Shown one piece after another: positions 1 through 9,815 of a stretch of 64,000 nt of DNA. Source of the stretch: Hirundichthys speculiger (taxonomy: Eukaryota > Chordata > Actinopteri > Beloniformes > Exocoetidae); NCBI GenBank assembly GCA_018398805.1, contig JAGFBZ010000555.1, positions 1 to 64,000 of the forward strand, given 5' to 3'. Within the stretch, counting starts at the first letter, position 1. Every line of letters begins with the position of its first letter. A program made the translations under genes and the position numbers. The notes below the pieces were generated by a model that did no database searches, was not told where the DNA came from, and saw only the letters and a list, made by a program, of their open reading frames with translations.

Positions 1-329
1 TTTTTTTTTTTTTTTGCTCCATTTCGCTCTTCATTAGAGTCTGAAAAGACACCAAAGGAGCAATCTTGCACAGCAACAACAATGGCAAAAAAGAACCCCC
101 TCGTTCCCAGAAGCTTTTTCACTCTGCTCAGACAATTTTAGAGCACAATGGAGGACTGTGACTTTATTTTTTTTAATCATGAACAGCGGGAATTATAGCA
201 CACAGTATTCACATCTGATGTCAGATAACTATTTTATGATCATTACTTAAGAGGTGAGCATGCTTCTTTGTGACTTTTGTGTTCTTTTGTGTCCATCCAC
301 TGCACCGTGCTGCAGTCCGTTCTCCTCAG
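1..329. other. Unassigned sequence before the first shmt2-like exon
   Basis: The window opens with a 15-base T run. The rest is A/T-rich with no recognisable exon or repeat. It is probably intron, because the first shmt2-like exon has an acceptor at its left edge and lacks the mitochondrial presequence exon expected upstream. Confidence 0.4.
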
Positions 330-510
330 GGTTTCAGGATGTTTGGGTAAAGAGGGGCGGGTTACCGCAGAGTCATGCAGACGAGGCCTCAGCAGCGGTG
401 CAGGGTGGACGGGACAGGAGAGCCTGTCCCAGGACGATCCAGAGATGTGGGGTCTCCTGCAGCAGGAGAAGGACAGGCAGTGTCGAGGACTGGAGCTCAT
501 TGCGTCAGAG
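330..510 (+). CDS. shmt2: shmt2-like exon A
   Basis: The frame ends [20 protein letters not shown]...LELIASE and is followed by the donor GAG|GTGAGC. The left edge is placed at the acceptor CTCCTCAG|GG, giving a presequence-side segment that starts [11 protein letters not shown]. Similarity to vertebrate SHMT2 is very strong from GWTGQES onward and weak before it, as expected for the poorly conserved linker after the targeting peptide. The exact start is therefore uncertain. Confidence 0.75.
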
Positions 511-1670
511 GTGAGCGGCCCCAAATAAAGACCTAAATACAGGAAGGGAGACAGGAGAGTGATAAAAGCACCACAAGATCATTAAAAACATGAAAACACA
601 TTATACAGCTCCCTCCATTCACTAGTTTAAGAGTAAAAAGTAATTTTGTTGGTTTACGTAATCTGTGACCAGCGGTCTGTTGTGATCACCTGAAAGTGAC
701 TGTTTCAATATTTGCTCTGGTAACCACACAGAGTTCATCTGTGAGAGCACTCCTGGAAAAACAGATGTGCTTAAACATGTCAGCTCTGCACTGCATAGCA
801 TTTACATCATTATCTTGAGGATAGAGGTGGTAAAGATGTGAGACTTAAAGCAAGAAAAACAACTTGAACTACAAAGGCCATTTTTCAGGAGTGAAACGAC
901 AAGTCACCAGAGTTGATGTTTCCAGAATTTAACTGTTTTTCTTCTGAGTCCCCAGGATTCCTTTTTTTCCCCCTCTCTCTCTTTGCAACTCACTAATTCT
1001 CTCTAAGAAGCTGTAGGGAGAGATGGAAGTTTTTATTCTTTTATTCTCTAGCAACTGTGAACCCACACTCACAATGACATCTGAAAGATTTTCATCTTCG
1101 TGTACTTGAGATGTCAGTCATTTGCCTCTGCTGGCTAACTCCTTAAGGAGAGCCCCGGGTTTTTTCTTCAGAAGCATCGTCAAATGATCCCATTAGCTTC
1201 TTCACTCTCTCCCACTGATCTCCACAGCTTGAGTTGAGGCGGGGGAGGAGGAGCAGTCCTATATGTGTGTGTGTTTTTTGTGTTGTGATAGTAGTTAGAA
1301 ATGCCATAGAAAAGACTTTTGTGTCAGGCAGGGAACTGGTTTGAAACCTCACTAGAATGATTGAGGGATTCCTGAAAGGTGGCAGTTTCCGTATAATGAC
1401 AAGACAGAGGAGGCGGTTGAGGAGGATAAGGTGAGAGAAAAAAATAAGCTGAAACAAGAACGGAAAAAATATGAGACAGGAGACAGGGAGGGAAATTCAT
1501 TTACATTTATTTCCTTTTCTGTAGCTCTTCCTGCTTTTACACAAAAGATTGTGGCAAACCTTTCATGAAATTTTAATCAAAACATTAAAAAAACAACAAA
1601 TTTAACAAATTAAATCTGCTTTCTTTATCTTCTTCTAATACAGTAACAAATAACATTGTTATTGTAATAA

Positions 1671-2428
1671 GTTTAACTAAATCCATCCATCCATCCATCA
1701 TCTATGCCCGTTTAATCCTCTATAGCAGACATTCCCAAACTTCAGAATACCAAGGCCCAATTTGAAATGTGAAAAATCTCTGCGGCCCATGCAAAACCTT
1801 TAAACACCACTTTGATCAACATACAATACTAAAAGCTACATTCCAATATTTATGTAAGGGGTCAAGAAATACACTTGTCACTTGTCATGTTAAATTAAGA
1901 TGACAGAGGAATACCACTCAATTGGTTTGTTTTATTATTTCTAAATATTTTTTTAAATCATGTAATAAATATTTTACTGTCATTTAAAAACATATTTTTT
2001 TTTAAAAAATCGAGGATTTAAAACATATTTGTTCATTTTTAATGACCTCTCACGGCCCACTTGCAGTACCTCGACGGCCCACACTTTGGGAATCACTGCT
2101 CTACAGGGTCACGGGGATCTGCTGGAGTCTATCCCAGCTTTCTTCGGGCAAAAGGCAGGGGTCCACCTGGGACAGGCTGCCAGTCCATTACAGGGCCACA
2201 TGTAGATGAACAACCAGGCACACTCACAATCACTCCTATGGGCAATTTAGAACCACCAATTAACCCAACATGCATGACTTTGGACTGTGGGAGGAAGCTG
2301 GAGTACCTGGAGGAAACCCACACAAGCACGGGGAGAACATGCAAACTCCACACAGAAAGGCCCCTGCCGAGGTTTGAACCAGGACAACAGTGCTAACCAC
2401 TAAGCCACCGCGCTGCCGTTTAACTAAA
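1671..2428 (-). repeat. tRNA-derived SINE, minus orientation, with 11-bp target-site duplication
   Basis: Read on the minus strand, it begins with a tRNA-like head (TGGCTTAGTGGTTAGCAC as box A, GGTTCAAACCTC as box B). It continues through a body ending in GGCTGGGATAG-type sequence and finishes in an ATGG-rich tail (CCATCCATCC on plus). Both sides carry the direct repeat GTTTAACTAAA (1671-1681 and 2418-2428), a typical retrotransposition duplication. The body is interrupted by a hAT MITE at 1726-2098. Relatives occur at 19148-19275 and 32083-32400. Confidence 0.75.
1726..2098. mobile_element. Non-autonomous hAT element (MITE) nested in the SINE
   Basis: The 373-bp insert starts CAGACATTCCCAAACTT and ends AAGTGTGGGCC-type sequence as the reverse complement of CAGTGATTCCCAAAG. 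These are hAT-type terminal inverted repeats. It is flanked by an 8-bp duplication, CTCTATAG (1718-1725) and CTCTACAG (2099-2106), the hAT signature length. Removing it restores the SINE body. The interior is A/T-rich and has no coding frame. Confidence 0.8.
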
Positions 2429-2439
2429 CCAAGAGAAAC

Positions 2440-3180
2440 CAAAGGATTGGGACTGAACAGCTGTGTAGCTTTAAGAAAACCACTTATCAGTGAGGATAAT
2501 CAGAAAAAAAAAAGTTTAAAATTGCTAGGGAGCAGCAAGATTGGACTATGGAGCAATGGAAAAAGGTCATGTGGTCTGAAAATTCCAGATTTACCCTGTT
2601 CCAGTGTGATGGGTGCATCAGGGTAAGAAAAGAGGCAGATGAAGTGTTGCTCCAATCATGCCTAGTTCCTACTGTACCAGCCTGTGGGGGCAGTGTTCTG
2701 ATCTGGGGTTGCTGCAGTTGGTCAGGTCCAGGTTCAGCAACAGTATGTGCTCAAAGAATGAGATCAGTTGACTACCTGAATATACTGAATGACCAGATTA
2801 TTCCATCAATGGATTTTTTCTTCCCTGATGACACGGGCATATTCCAAGATGACAATGCCAGGATTCATCAGGCTCAGATTGTGAAAGACTGGTTCAGGGA
2901 GCACGAGACATCATTTTCTTACATGGATTGGCCACCGCAGTGTCCAGACCTTAACCTCATTGAGAATCTTTGGAACGTGCAGCAGATGACATGGCGCAGC
3001 GGTCCAACCCTCCCATCATCAATGCAAGATCTTGATGAAAAATTAATCCAACTGTGGATAGGAATAAATTATTCGACATCGCAGAATCTTATTGAAACAA
3101 TCCCACGGCGAATGTGTGCTGTAATCAAAGCTAAATGCTGTTTGTTATAGTATGTGACTTTTTTTGGATGAGTAGTGTAT
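2440..3180 (+). mobile_element. 5'-truncated Tc1/mariner element with transposase remnant
   Basis: An open frame at 2548-3150 (200 aa) shows the Tc1 DDE domain: [10 protein letters not shown], then [19 protein letters not shown], then [11 protein letters not shown]. The second D and final E (DD34E spacing) remain. The first catalytic D of the usual FSDESRF motif is changed to E in WSENSRF, so the enzyme is dead. The right end, ATGTGACTTTTTTTGGATGA at about 3154, resembles a Tc1 terminal repeat. The N-terminal HTH half and left repeat are missing. It lies in the intron between shmt2-like exons A and B. Confidence 0.85.
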
Positions 3181-3222
3181 GATATGTCCACATTTTCACA
3201 CTGAGCATGTTTTTCTCATCAG

Positions 3223-3302
3223 AACTTCTGCAGCCGTGCAGCCTTAGAGGCACAGGGCTCCTGTCTCAACAATAAGTACTCTGAAGGATACCCAGGACAA
3301 AG
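3223..3302 (+). CDS. shmt2: shmt2-like exon B
   Basis: An 80-nt exon between TCATCAG and AG|GTAACT encodes [20 protein letters not shown] followed by EGYPGQ and the first two bases of an arginine codon. It begins in phase 0, matching the end of exon A. Every residue fits the family consensus, including the NKYSEGYPG motif that binds cofactor and substrate. Confidence 0.9.
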
Positions 3303-3844
3303 GTAACTACGCGGATGATGTGCTATCATCACTCAAACTTGTATGTATGATTTGTAACATTTTATTTAAAAAAAAATAGAAAATTAACAAATAAGACACT
3401 ATCCAATTAATCCTAGAAATGTGGACTAGAAGACTAGAATGGCTAAAACAGGTTACTAAACAGCAAGACAGAATATGTTAAAATGTGATTTAGTGTGGTA
3501 CAAATTATCAGTCTTGTATCATACGACAATAGCGTAACACAATATAATAAAATACAGTACAGCACAACATGCTGTATAACATAATGTACTGGGGTGGATC
3601 AGTGGGTAGAATCGGTACAGTCAGTTGTCCTCCAAATGGAAAGTCAGCAGATTGATCTGAGTCCTACAATGTATCGAAGTGTCTTTAAGCAGGACATTGA
3701 ACATGCACCTTGGAGTATGACTGTAAAAACACAGTACGTATGACTGTAGAAGCAAAGTACTTTTTCCACAAGTCTTGGATATTATTTTCCTTTAAAGTGT
3801 ACCAAGACTTCCTGAATAATTTTCTACTCTTTGCAACTCATCTG
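3303..3844. other. Intronic sequence with no recognised feature
   Basis: This part of the intron between shmt2-like exons B and C is A/T-rich. It shows no exon-like frame and no repeat I recognise. Confidence 0.4.
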
Positions 3845-5165
3845 ACAAACCAGTGACGATAAAACCTCTCAAGATGGCAGAAGGAGTAATCCAAACAAAG
3901 TCTCCCTGTGAAAACTGTTGGATACATCAACAAGAAATTTGTGTGCTATAAGAAAGGATTTTTTCCTTAGAAACTGAAAAAAGGACTTCATGATACGCTC
4001 CTAATGGAATCCAGTGGTAAGAAGTCCACATTTACTTCCAAAGGGAGAAAAAACTACTACTTACAACCTGAAACTAAATGATACTGTGTCTTTTCCAAGA
4101 CTCTGTAAAGACACTTATAATGGAACAAGTGCCAGTGTCTCTGACATCACAAGGGTACTGCCTGAGGTCCTGGCAAAACACCAGCTGAAACAGCTGATTG
4201 TTCGTGTGGGTGCAGTAGATATCAGAAAAGAAGAATTTAAAATCTTGAAAAAAAAAAAGACTTTAAGAAAAATATTCGAGAGTCTTGATAAAGCGGCAAT
4301 ACCCACGTTCATTAGTGGACCTCTCCCAAACATCGACAAGGAGGATGGGCAAATTCAACCAGCTGCTTCAACTAAACACATGGTTGTTCAAAGTCTGTGA
4401 GTCCAGAGGACTGCATTTCACTGAGAACTGTAATCTTTTCTGGCAAAGAGATGATCTGATTAAATGAAGAGATGTCCCCACCTGAACAGAGGTGGAGTGA
4501 GACGACTAATGGATCATCTCCTTCACGCTCTGAGGCATCAGAATGGGCCAGGACCAAGTCCTGTGCTGCCCCACAAACTGAGTGAGAATCTCTGGAACGG
4601 CTTTAAACTGGTTCAGGTCCTATCTCAGGGACAGGAGATACTTTGTTGAAATTGGTAAATGTGTCTCAGACCAAATGGCCATGACCTGTGGGGTTCCCCA
4701 GGGATCTATCCTGGGACCCCTGTTGTTCAGTCTGTACATTAGGCCAGCTAATACACAGATATAATGTATCCTACCACAACTATGCAGATGATACTCAGAT
4801 CTATGTGTCACTGACAGCAGGAGAACATGGGCCTGTAGATTCATTGTTTCACTGCATCAAACAGATCTGTGTGTGGATGCAAAACAATTTTCTCCAGGTA
4901 AACTTAGACAAAACTGAAGTCATTGTTTGTAGCCCACAGAAACAGAGAGAAAGTGTTATTAGTCATCTTGAGACTCTCTCTAGAACCTAAAATTCAGGTT
5001 TGAAATTTAGGGGTAATATTGGATTCAGACTTGAACTTTAACAGCCACATTAAAGCAATAACATCAGCAACTTTTTACCATCTAAAAAACATTGCCAGAA
5101 TTGAAGAAATTATAAGAATTAAACCAGATTTAGAAAGACTAATCCATTCGTTACTAAATAAGCAA
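3845..5165 (+). mobile_element. Degenerate L2-like LINE (SGNH-type region plus reverse transcriptase)
   Basis: The first part (4014-4400) reads VSDITRVLPEVLAKHQLKQL, IVRVGAVDIRKEEF and FISGPLPNI, the SGNH/esterase-like region found near the start of fish L2-type ORFs. A second frame adds LHFTENCNLFWQRDDLIK. After a deletion, reverse transcriptase pieces follow in shifting frames: LNWFRSYLRDRRYF, GVPQGSILGPLLFSLYI, HNYADDTQIYVS (catalytic ADD box) and FLQVNLDKTEVIV. The stretch near 5030-5150 (SDLNFNSHIKAIT, FYHLKNIARI) is the C-terminal RT region. Several frameshifts and stops mean it is inactive. Confidence 0.85.
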
Positions 5166-5295
5166 TAATACTGTGTAATACAATATAATAAAAACAAAAT
5201 CAAAACTGCATTAGCTCAGGATAATCTGATCAAATACAAAAGAATATTATGACATTTTAAAATGAAGCTTACTCAGTTTGCTTGGTTTCTCTCAG

Positions 5296-5476
5296 GTACT
5301 ATGGCGGTGCGGAGATTGTTGACCAAATTGAGTTGCTGTGTCAGAGGCGAGCAATCAACGCCTTTGGCCTGGATCCAAATCTGTGGGGCGTCAACGTCCA
5401 GCCATACTCTGGATCTCCTGCTAACTTTGCAGCCTACACCTCTGTGCTGCAGCCTCATGACCGCATCATGGGCCTG
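5296..5476 (+). CDS. shmt2: shmt2-like exon C (homology ends inside it)
   Basis: The exon follows a CTCAG acceptor and completes the arginine codon from exon B. It encodes [20 protein letters not shown], then [40 protein letters not shown]. Residue identity is high up to the GGC CTG codons at 5471-5476, then vanishes with no canonical donor at that exact point. The frame stays open to TAA at 5549-5551. Confidence 0.85.
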
Positions 5477-5551
5477 ACGTTACTATTTGGGCCAGAAAGC
5501 TGGAAAACTTCCCAGTCTCAACAAATGACTCAACAAATGAGACAAAAATAA

Positions 5552-6540
5552 CTTTTCTACCAACATGCTGGTTGTTGATACATTTGTATGAGAGAGCTGC
5601 TGAACTTTTCATCTCACGCTGCAAGACAAATCTGTTAAGAATCAGTTCTTCAAGGCACAACAGGTCTGATGTATTTTCTGCTTCGGCTGTTCAACAGTAA
5701 TACATACACGATTAATGCTGTACTCCAACTTAGGACTCCCTGTGAGCATACAGCACTTTGATAGCATCATTTGTTTTTTTTAGAGGTGAGCAAAAATGAG
5801 AGATGGGATTGATTCTCTATGTGTAACCAGAATCAAAATCAGGGTATGAGAGCAGAGCGTCTCCTGGTTTGTTGTTTCTTGCAGTTCTTTCTGTCCAGTC
5901 ACGTGAGTTGAGATTTTTTTTTTAAGCATTTCTGACAAACACAAAAAATAGACAACATAATGTGTAAAAATAGACAACACAATATGTAAAAATAGACAAC
6001 ACGATTATTTAAAAAAAAAAAAAAAAAAAAGATTAAAATTCTAAATAGAAGTTAAAACTGTACCAAAAATATCCCAAGTTGACATTGAGCATTTTCTTTG
6101 TTTTTTTGAAAACCTGCTCATCAACACAAAGGTGTTTCAAAAATGTTTGGACAGGAGCCCAACTTTCATTTCACCACTGTTTTGAACTACCGCAATCTTT
6201 TAGCAACACGTTCACATCTGAGCCCTGAGGAGAGCAGCTGTGAGGTCGTCCCTGAAAAACACATTAGCTGGATGGTCGCATCCTGTATGGAACTTTTGAA
6301 GTTTGATGAAAACCCTTATACTGTAAATGTTTACTTGTCAGCCAATAGCATAGTTTTCTCTTTTGCCTCAATTCATTTTAAGTTTCAACTTGGATTAGTG
6401 GATGCAGCCCTTCACCAACAGCTATTGGAGGCCCTTCTGAGCCCATTTAGTGATTTCAGCTGCAAAATCCTGTCAGTTTTTAACCTTTTCAGATGTAAAG
6501 CTTTATTCAAAAAGTCTGTAGTACTGGATGTGGTCATTAG
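5552..6540. other. Unassigned spacer
   Basis: It is A/T-rich and has a repeated phrase, AAAATAGACAACACAAT, at about 5966-6005 and a poly-A run near 6011-6030. A 135-codon open frame at 6143-6550 resembles no protein I know and overlaps the start of the LINE tail. I do not call it a gene. Confidence 0.4.
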
Positions 6541-7660
6541 TTCAATTTAATGCAATTCAATTTAATTTTATTTGTATAGCGTCTGTTATAGGCGCTTTAC
6601 AGAGACCCAGAGCATGACCCATGAGCAAATATCATTAACTAAAATTATAATATTAAATCCAAATCAAGGATACCTTTAAGCCAAACATTGGCAAGGAAAA
6701 ACTAAATTTTTAGGAAGAAACCTTGAGCAGGACCTGGATCATATGGGGGGACCTTCCTGCCGAAGACCAGCCGGGTAGAGAAAGAAAGAGGGGGAGACAG
6801 GACAGAGAGAGGATGGAGGACAGAGAGAGGAGAGCACACAAATGACTGAATGAAATTACTACATAAACAGATGCAGGTAGCAGCACTGAGATGAGATGGT
6901 CAGAGGACTAGATTGCTGGTCACCACGCCAGCCAGCACCCCGACACATCTACACACAGGTGGAGGTAAACGCTGGGATGGACAGAGGATGGAACTGCAAG
7001 TCAGCATGCAACTCAAGAAACTCTGGCCTGGAAACATACAGAAAGAAAAGAGAAAAAAGAGGCAAAACCGCACAACAAACAGGAAAGAAAATGGAGCACA
7101 GTTACAGTAACGAGGTGCTCCTAATTAACTATGGAATGAGCTGGAGGAGGAGGAAGGGAGGAGGGAAGGGAAGGAAAGGGAGAAGAGCAGTGGAGACATC
7201 GCTCAGGAGATCATGTTGGTGTCCCCCTGCAGCGTAGGCCTATAGCAGCATAGCTATGAAGAAGCTGTGATTAAGACGAGCTACTCTAGTCTGAGCTACT
7301 ACAACTATGGCTATAACTATTAGCCTCTACACACTATAGTTTAGACTAACTGTAGGCTTTACTAAACAGAAATGTTTTCAGTTTAGTTTTAAAGATGGAG
7401 GTGGTGTCAGCCTCCTTAACCCAAACTGGTAGCTGTTTCCATAATAAAGGTGTCTGGTAGCAGAAGGCCCGTCCTCCAAACCTACTTTTAGATATTCTAG
7501 TAACAACGAGTAATCCTGCACTCTGAGAACAGAGAGTTCTATTAGGAGCATAACGTGCAATCAGGTCTTGTAGATAACGAGGAGCTAGGCCATTAAGGGC
7601 CTTATATCTGAGAAGCAGAATTTTAAACTCAACACTAGTTGATGCTGGTCAACTGCTTGA
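6541..7660 (-). repeat. 3' UTR/tail of an L2-like LINE, minus orientation
   Basis: It begins AATTCAATTTAATTTTATTTGTATAGCG, and GCGCTTTACAGAGACCCAGA follows. This is the reverse complement of the LINE tail seen in plus orientation at 47500-47925 (both share the phrases around GACCTGGATCATATGG and CCTTCCTGCCGAAG). An insertion with simple GGA-rich sequence occupies about 6800-7220. The LINE-like similarity (ACCTACTTTTAGATATTC, ATAACGAGGAGCTAGG) resumes to about 7660. Confidence 0.65.
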
Positions 7661-7989
7661 GGTCAACATCACAGCTTTATGTCTGTCTGCTGGGCTGCTG
7701 AGGCTCTGGTGTGGACAGAGCAGTTGCATCAAGCATCGACAACACAAACCACCACACATTCATTTCCTTCCACCACAGCACGCCACACAAACAGCACATG
7801 TGACCACACACACCACTCCTATCCCTGCCTGCCTTGTCTCTTTGTCTGTCCTGTCCTTTTGAGTTTCACTGTTGATGATTTTAGACATTTAAGAAGCAAA
7901 TTTAAGTGTAATTCCATTCATTTGACTTGTATGGTGACAGTTCATAACAAAGTCATCTTAAGGGAGTTTACACAGAAAGCACTGAAAGT

Positions 7990-8335
7990 TTGCAGCTGAA
8001 AGTTTAGGTGGAATATAATCCAATTAAATCCAAACCATATTCAGATTCATTCCAATAAATCATAGTTCATGCATAATCCAATTCAAAATTCAAATTTCTG
8101 GTAATGCCAGTTCACGAAAAACAGCCTCAGCAAACGTCATGCAACATTGGAGAGGAAAAGCTTGCTTATCAGGGCTAAAAAAAAACTCCAGTAGAAGCAG
8201 ACCCAATGAGGGCTGGTGGTCTGAGACGATGGGAAAGAGAGGCAGTAGCAATGGTATGTACAGTATACACATGTCATCAAAGAAGTTAGCCCTCACTACA
8301 GCGAAAAAGAAATTTCATTTAACTATCATAAAAGA
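7990..8335 (-). repeat. Second LINE-tail-like fragment
   Basis: The phrases CCAATTAAATCCAAACC, ACTCCAGTAGAAGCAGAC and GAGGGCTGGTGGTCTGAGA match the pattern of common fish LINE 3' UTR sequence (colinear with 'aaactccagcagaacc...'). The ends are unclear and the family assignment is from memory of the pattern. Confidence 0.45.
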
Positions 8336-9589
8336 TTAGCTTTTCCCATTCACTCATCCATCATCATCTATTCCTGCTTGTTCCTGGTCAGTCTGCTGGG
8401 GCCTGCCCTGCCATTGTTTTCTCAATGACACATAAGTCTTGCAAGATAATCTTTCAAGACATACAATCAGGTATTGTTGTTAATATTGATCAGGTTTTGC
8501 CCTTGTTGTGTCAGCCTCAAAGACAATACTCGACGGTGTGTCTGAACAATGACGATGTGATGCTTGCGCGTCATGCCTGAAAGGTAACAGCGTGCATGGG
8601 TTGCATCACAGCTGAAAGGGGTAATGCCGAGGACTTGGAGAGCACAGTCATTTATCCTTGTCACTGCACACAGAGATTTTCACAGATCTCGTAAACTGTC
8701 TGCCCACGCTCTCTTCCACGGAGAAGCGAACCCAGGCGTCCCCATCTATCCCCATCTTTACTCCGAGACACTCAGCCTCTCTGGGAGGGTCTTTTCATCC
8801 GCTTGAGTTTTGGAGATCTGTTGGTGATTAGCCTCGTCAGTTGCGTCACGTTCACCATTTTGTTTTATTTTTACCATTAAAAAAATAAATCACTTTTAAT
8901 TCAGCAGCAATTAGCTTTCATGAAACAACTCTTTGCATGTACACTGTTGCTGACAACATCATTTTCACTCACTGTTTCTGCTTTCATGTGTTTCTGATCT
9001 GCAATTTTCAAAAGGAAATCTTTAAAAGCTCTGCGTGTAATCGCTAGGTTTTGATAATATTCACTGAAGAGCACATTCAGTATTCTGGTGTTTCAAAGCA
9101 TTTGAATGATGCATGTCATCATTTTACTCTTGATATGATGAACCGAAGCATAAAACTGTGTCTCACGGGATTCAAACCCACAACTTCTCCTCCTGTGATG
9201 CAGCAGCAGCTGCAGCAGCAGCACACCTATAACAAGACAACCATACCACTTAACTAATTCCCTTCAGGCTCGGCTGCTCCATGGCAACAGTGGGGTTTGT
9301 GCACTATGATGGAGCCCCTGCCAATAACAAAGCGATAAAACTGTCAATCACAGAGGGGGCTCTGAAGGCAGCATGGGAGTTTTCTGTGTTTGATTTAAGA
9401 AGCATACCAAATACAAACAAAACAATTGAATTTCCAGTAATACATCATAAAGAGGAGGGTGGGTTGCATTATATTTTATTTACTGGACTCTATACCTGCT
9501 GCAGTTTGGGGAGATTTTTTTTCTTCTTCAACTTCACAAAGATGGAAGTTATAAACGTGTATTAAGGCGAATTCATCCCCGAGTCTCAA
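8336..9589. other. Upstream flank of slc29a4, nothing recognised
   Basis: No exon-like frame with homology was seen. The short open frames at 8467-8806 and 9281-9565 have no recognisable domain. A CAG-rich short tract lies near 9200-9220. Confidence 0.4.
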
Positions 9590-9815
9590 CAATGATTGGA
9601 AAACACGAGCAGCCAGAGGTAGCACACCATCCATCCTTTCATGTCAACCCCACATCCTCCTCCTCCTCCCCTGCTCCTCCTCCTTCCTCCCTCCCCGCCT
9701 CCGTCCATCCGCGCTTCCTTTTTTTTCCTCCCCCCCTCCGCCGCTGGATGGTGCGTCAGGAGCGCATCCAGGACGGCACCGGGGCTTCCCTTCTGTCTGA
9801 TGGAGACGGGCTGAG
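9590..9815 (+). promoter_or_regulatory. slc29a4: Probable promoter and non-coding first exon of slc29a4
   Basis: A locally G+C-rich, pyrimidine-tract and CpG-containing block ends in a strong donor, GGGCTGAG|GTAAGG (9815|9816). It lies 2.5 kb upstream of a good acceptor (pyrimidine tract then CTGCAG at 12291) that precedes the slc29a4 start codon. The donor, the CpG content and the matching acceptor suggest a 5' UTR exon with the transcription start at about 9.6-9.75 kb. This is inference with no transcript evidence. Confidence 0.45.

Larger units (their letters stand above)
330..5551 (+). pseudogene. shmt2: Truncated copy of mitochondrial serine hydroxymethyltransferase (shmt2), 5' exons only
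   Basis: SHMT2 is the mitochondrial PLP enzyme that converts serine and tetrahydrofolate to glycine and 5,10-methylene-THF. Three exons (330-510, 3223-3302, 5296-5476) join in frame through canonical splice sites. They encode the stretch from [16 protein letters not shown] through [29 protein letters not shown] and [20 protein letters not shown] to PHDRIMGL. This is the N-terminal arm and the first part of the PLP domain. After MGL the family always continues DLPDGGH, but here the frame runs into 24 unrelated residues and a stop at 5551. The PLP-binding lysine region (TTTHKTLRG type), the SLQGGPHNH region and all later exons are absent from the remaining 58 kb. Because introns are present this is a genomic duplicate fragment, not a retrocopy. 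The protein could not be catalytic. A misassembly joining the true gene to this locus is the main alternative. Confidence 0.8.

Noticed and set aside
1671..2428. Functional tRNA genes from the A- and B-box-like heads (also at 12894-13025 and 32083-32400)
   Set aside because: The boxes belong to SINE heads with long non-tRNA bodies and tails. No full cloverleaf could be drawn.
330..5551. Processed retrocopy of shmt2
   Set aside because: The three exons are separated by introns with intact splice sites, so it cannot be a reverse-transcribed mRNA copy.
5938..6008. CRISPR-like spaced repeats (AAAATAGACAACACAAT copies)
   Set aside because: There are only three close copies with no unique spacers of constant length, in a vertebrate genome. 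It is a simple tandem duplication.
6143..6550. 135-codon plus-strand frame
   Set aside because: It has no recognisable domain, runs into a LINE tail and has no splice context or relatives I know. It is most likely chance.
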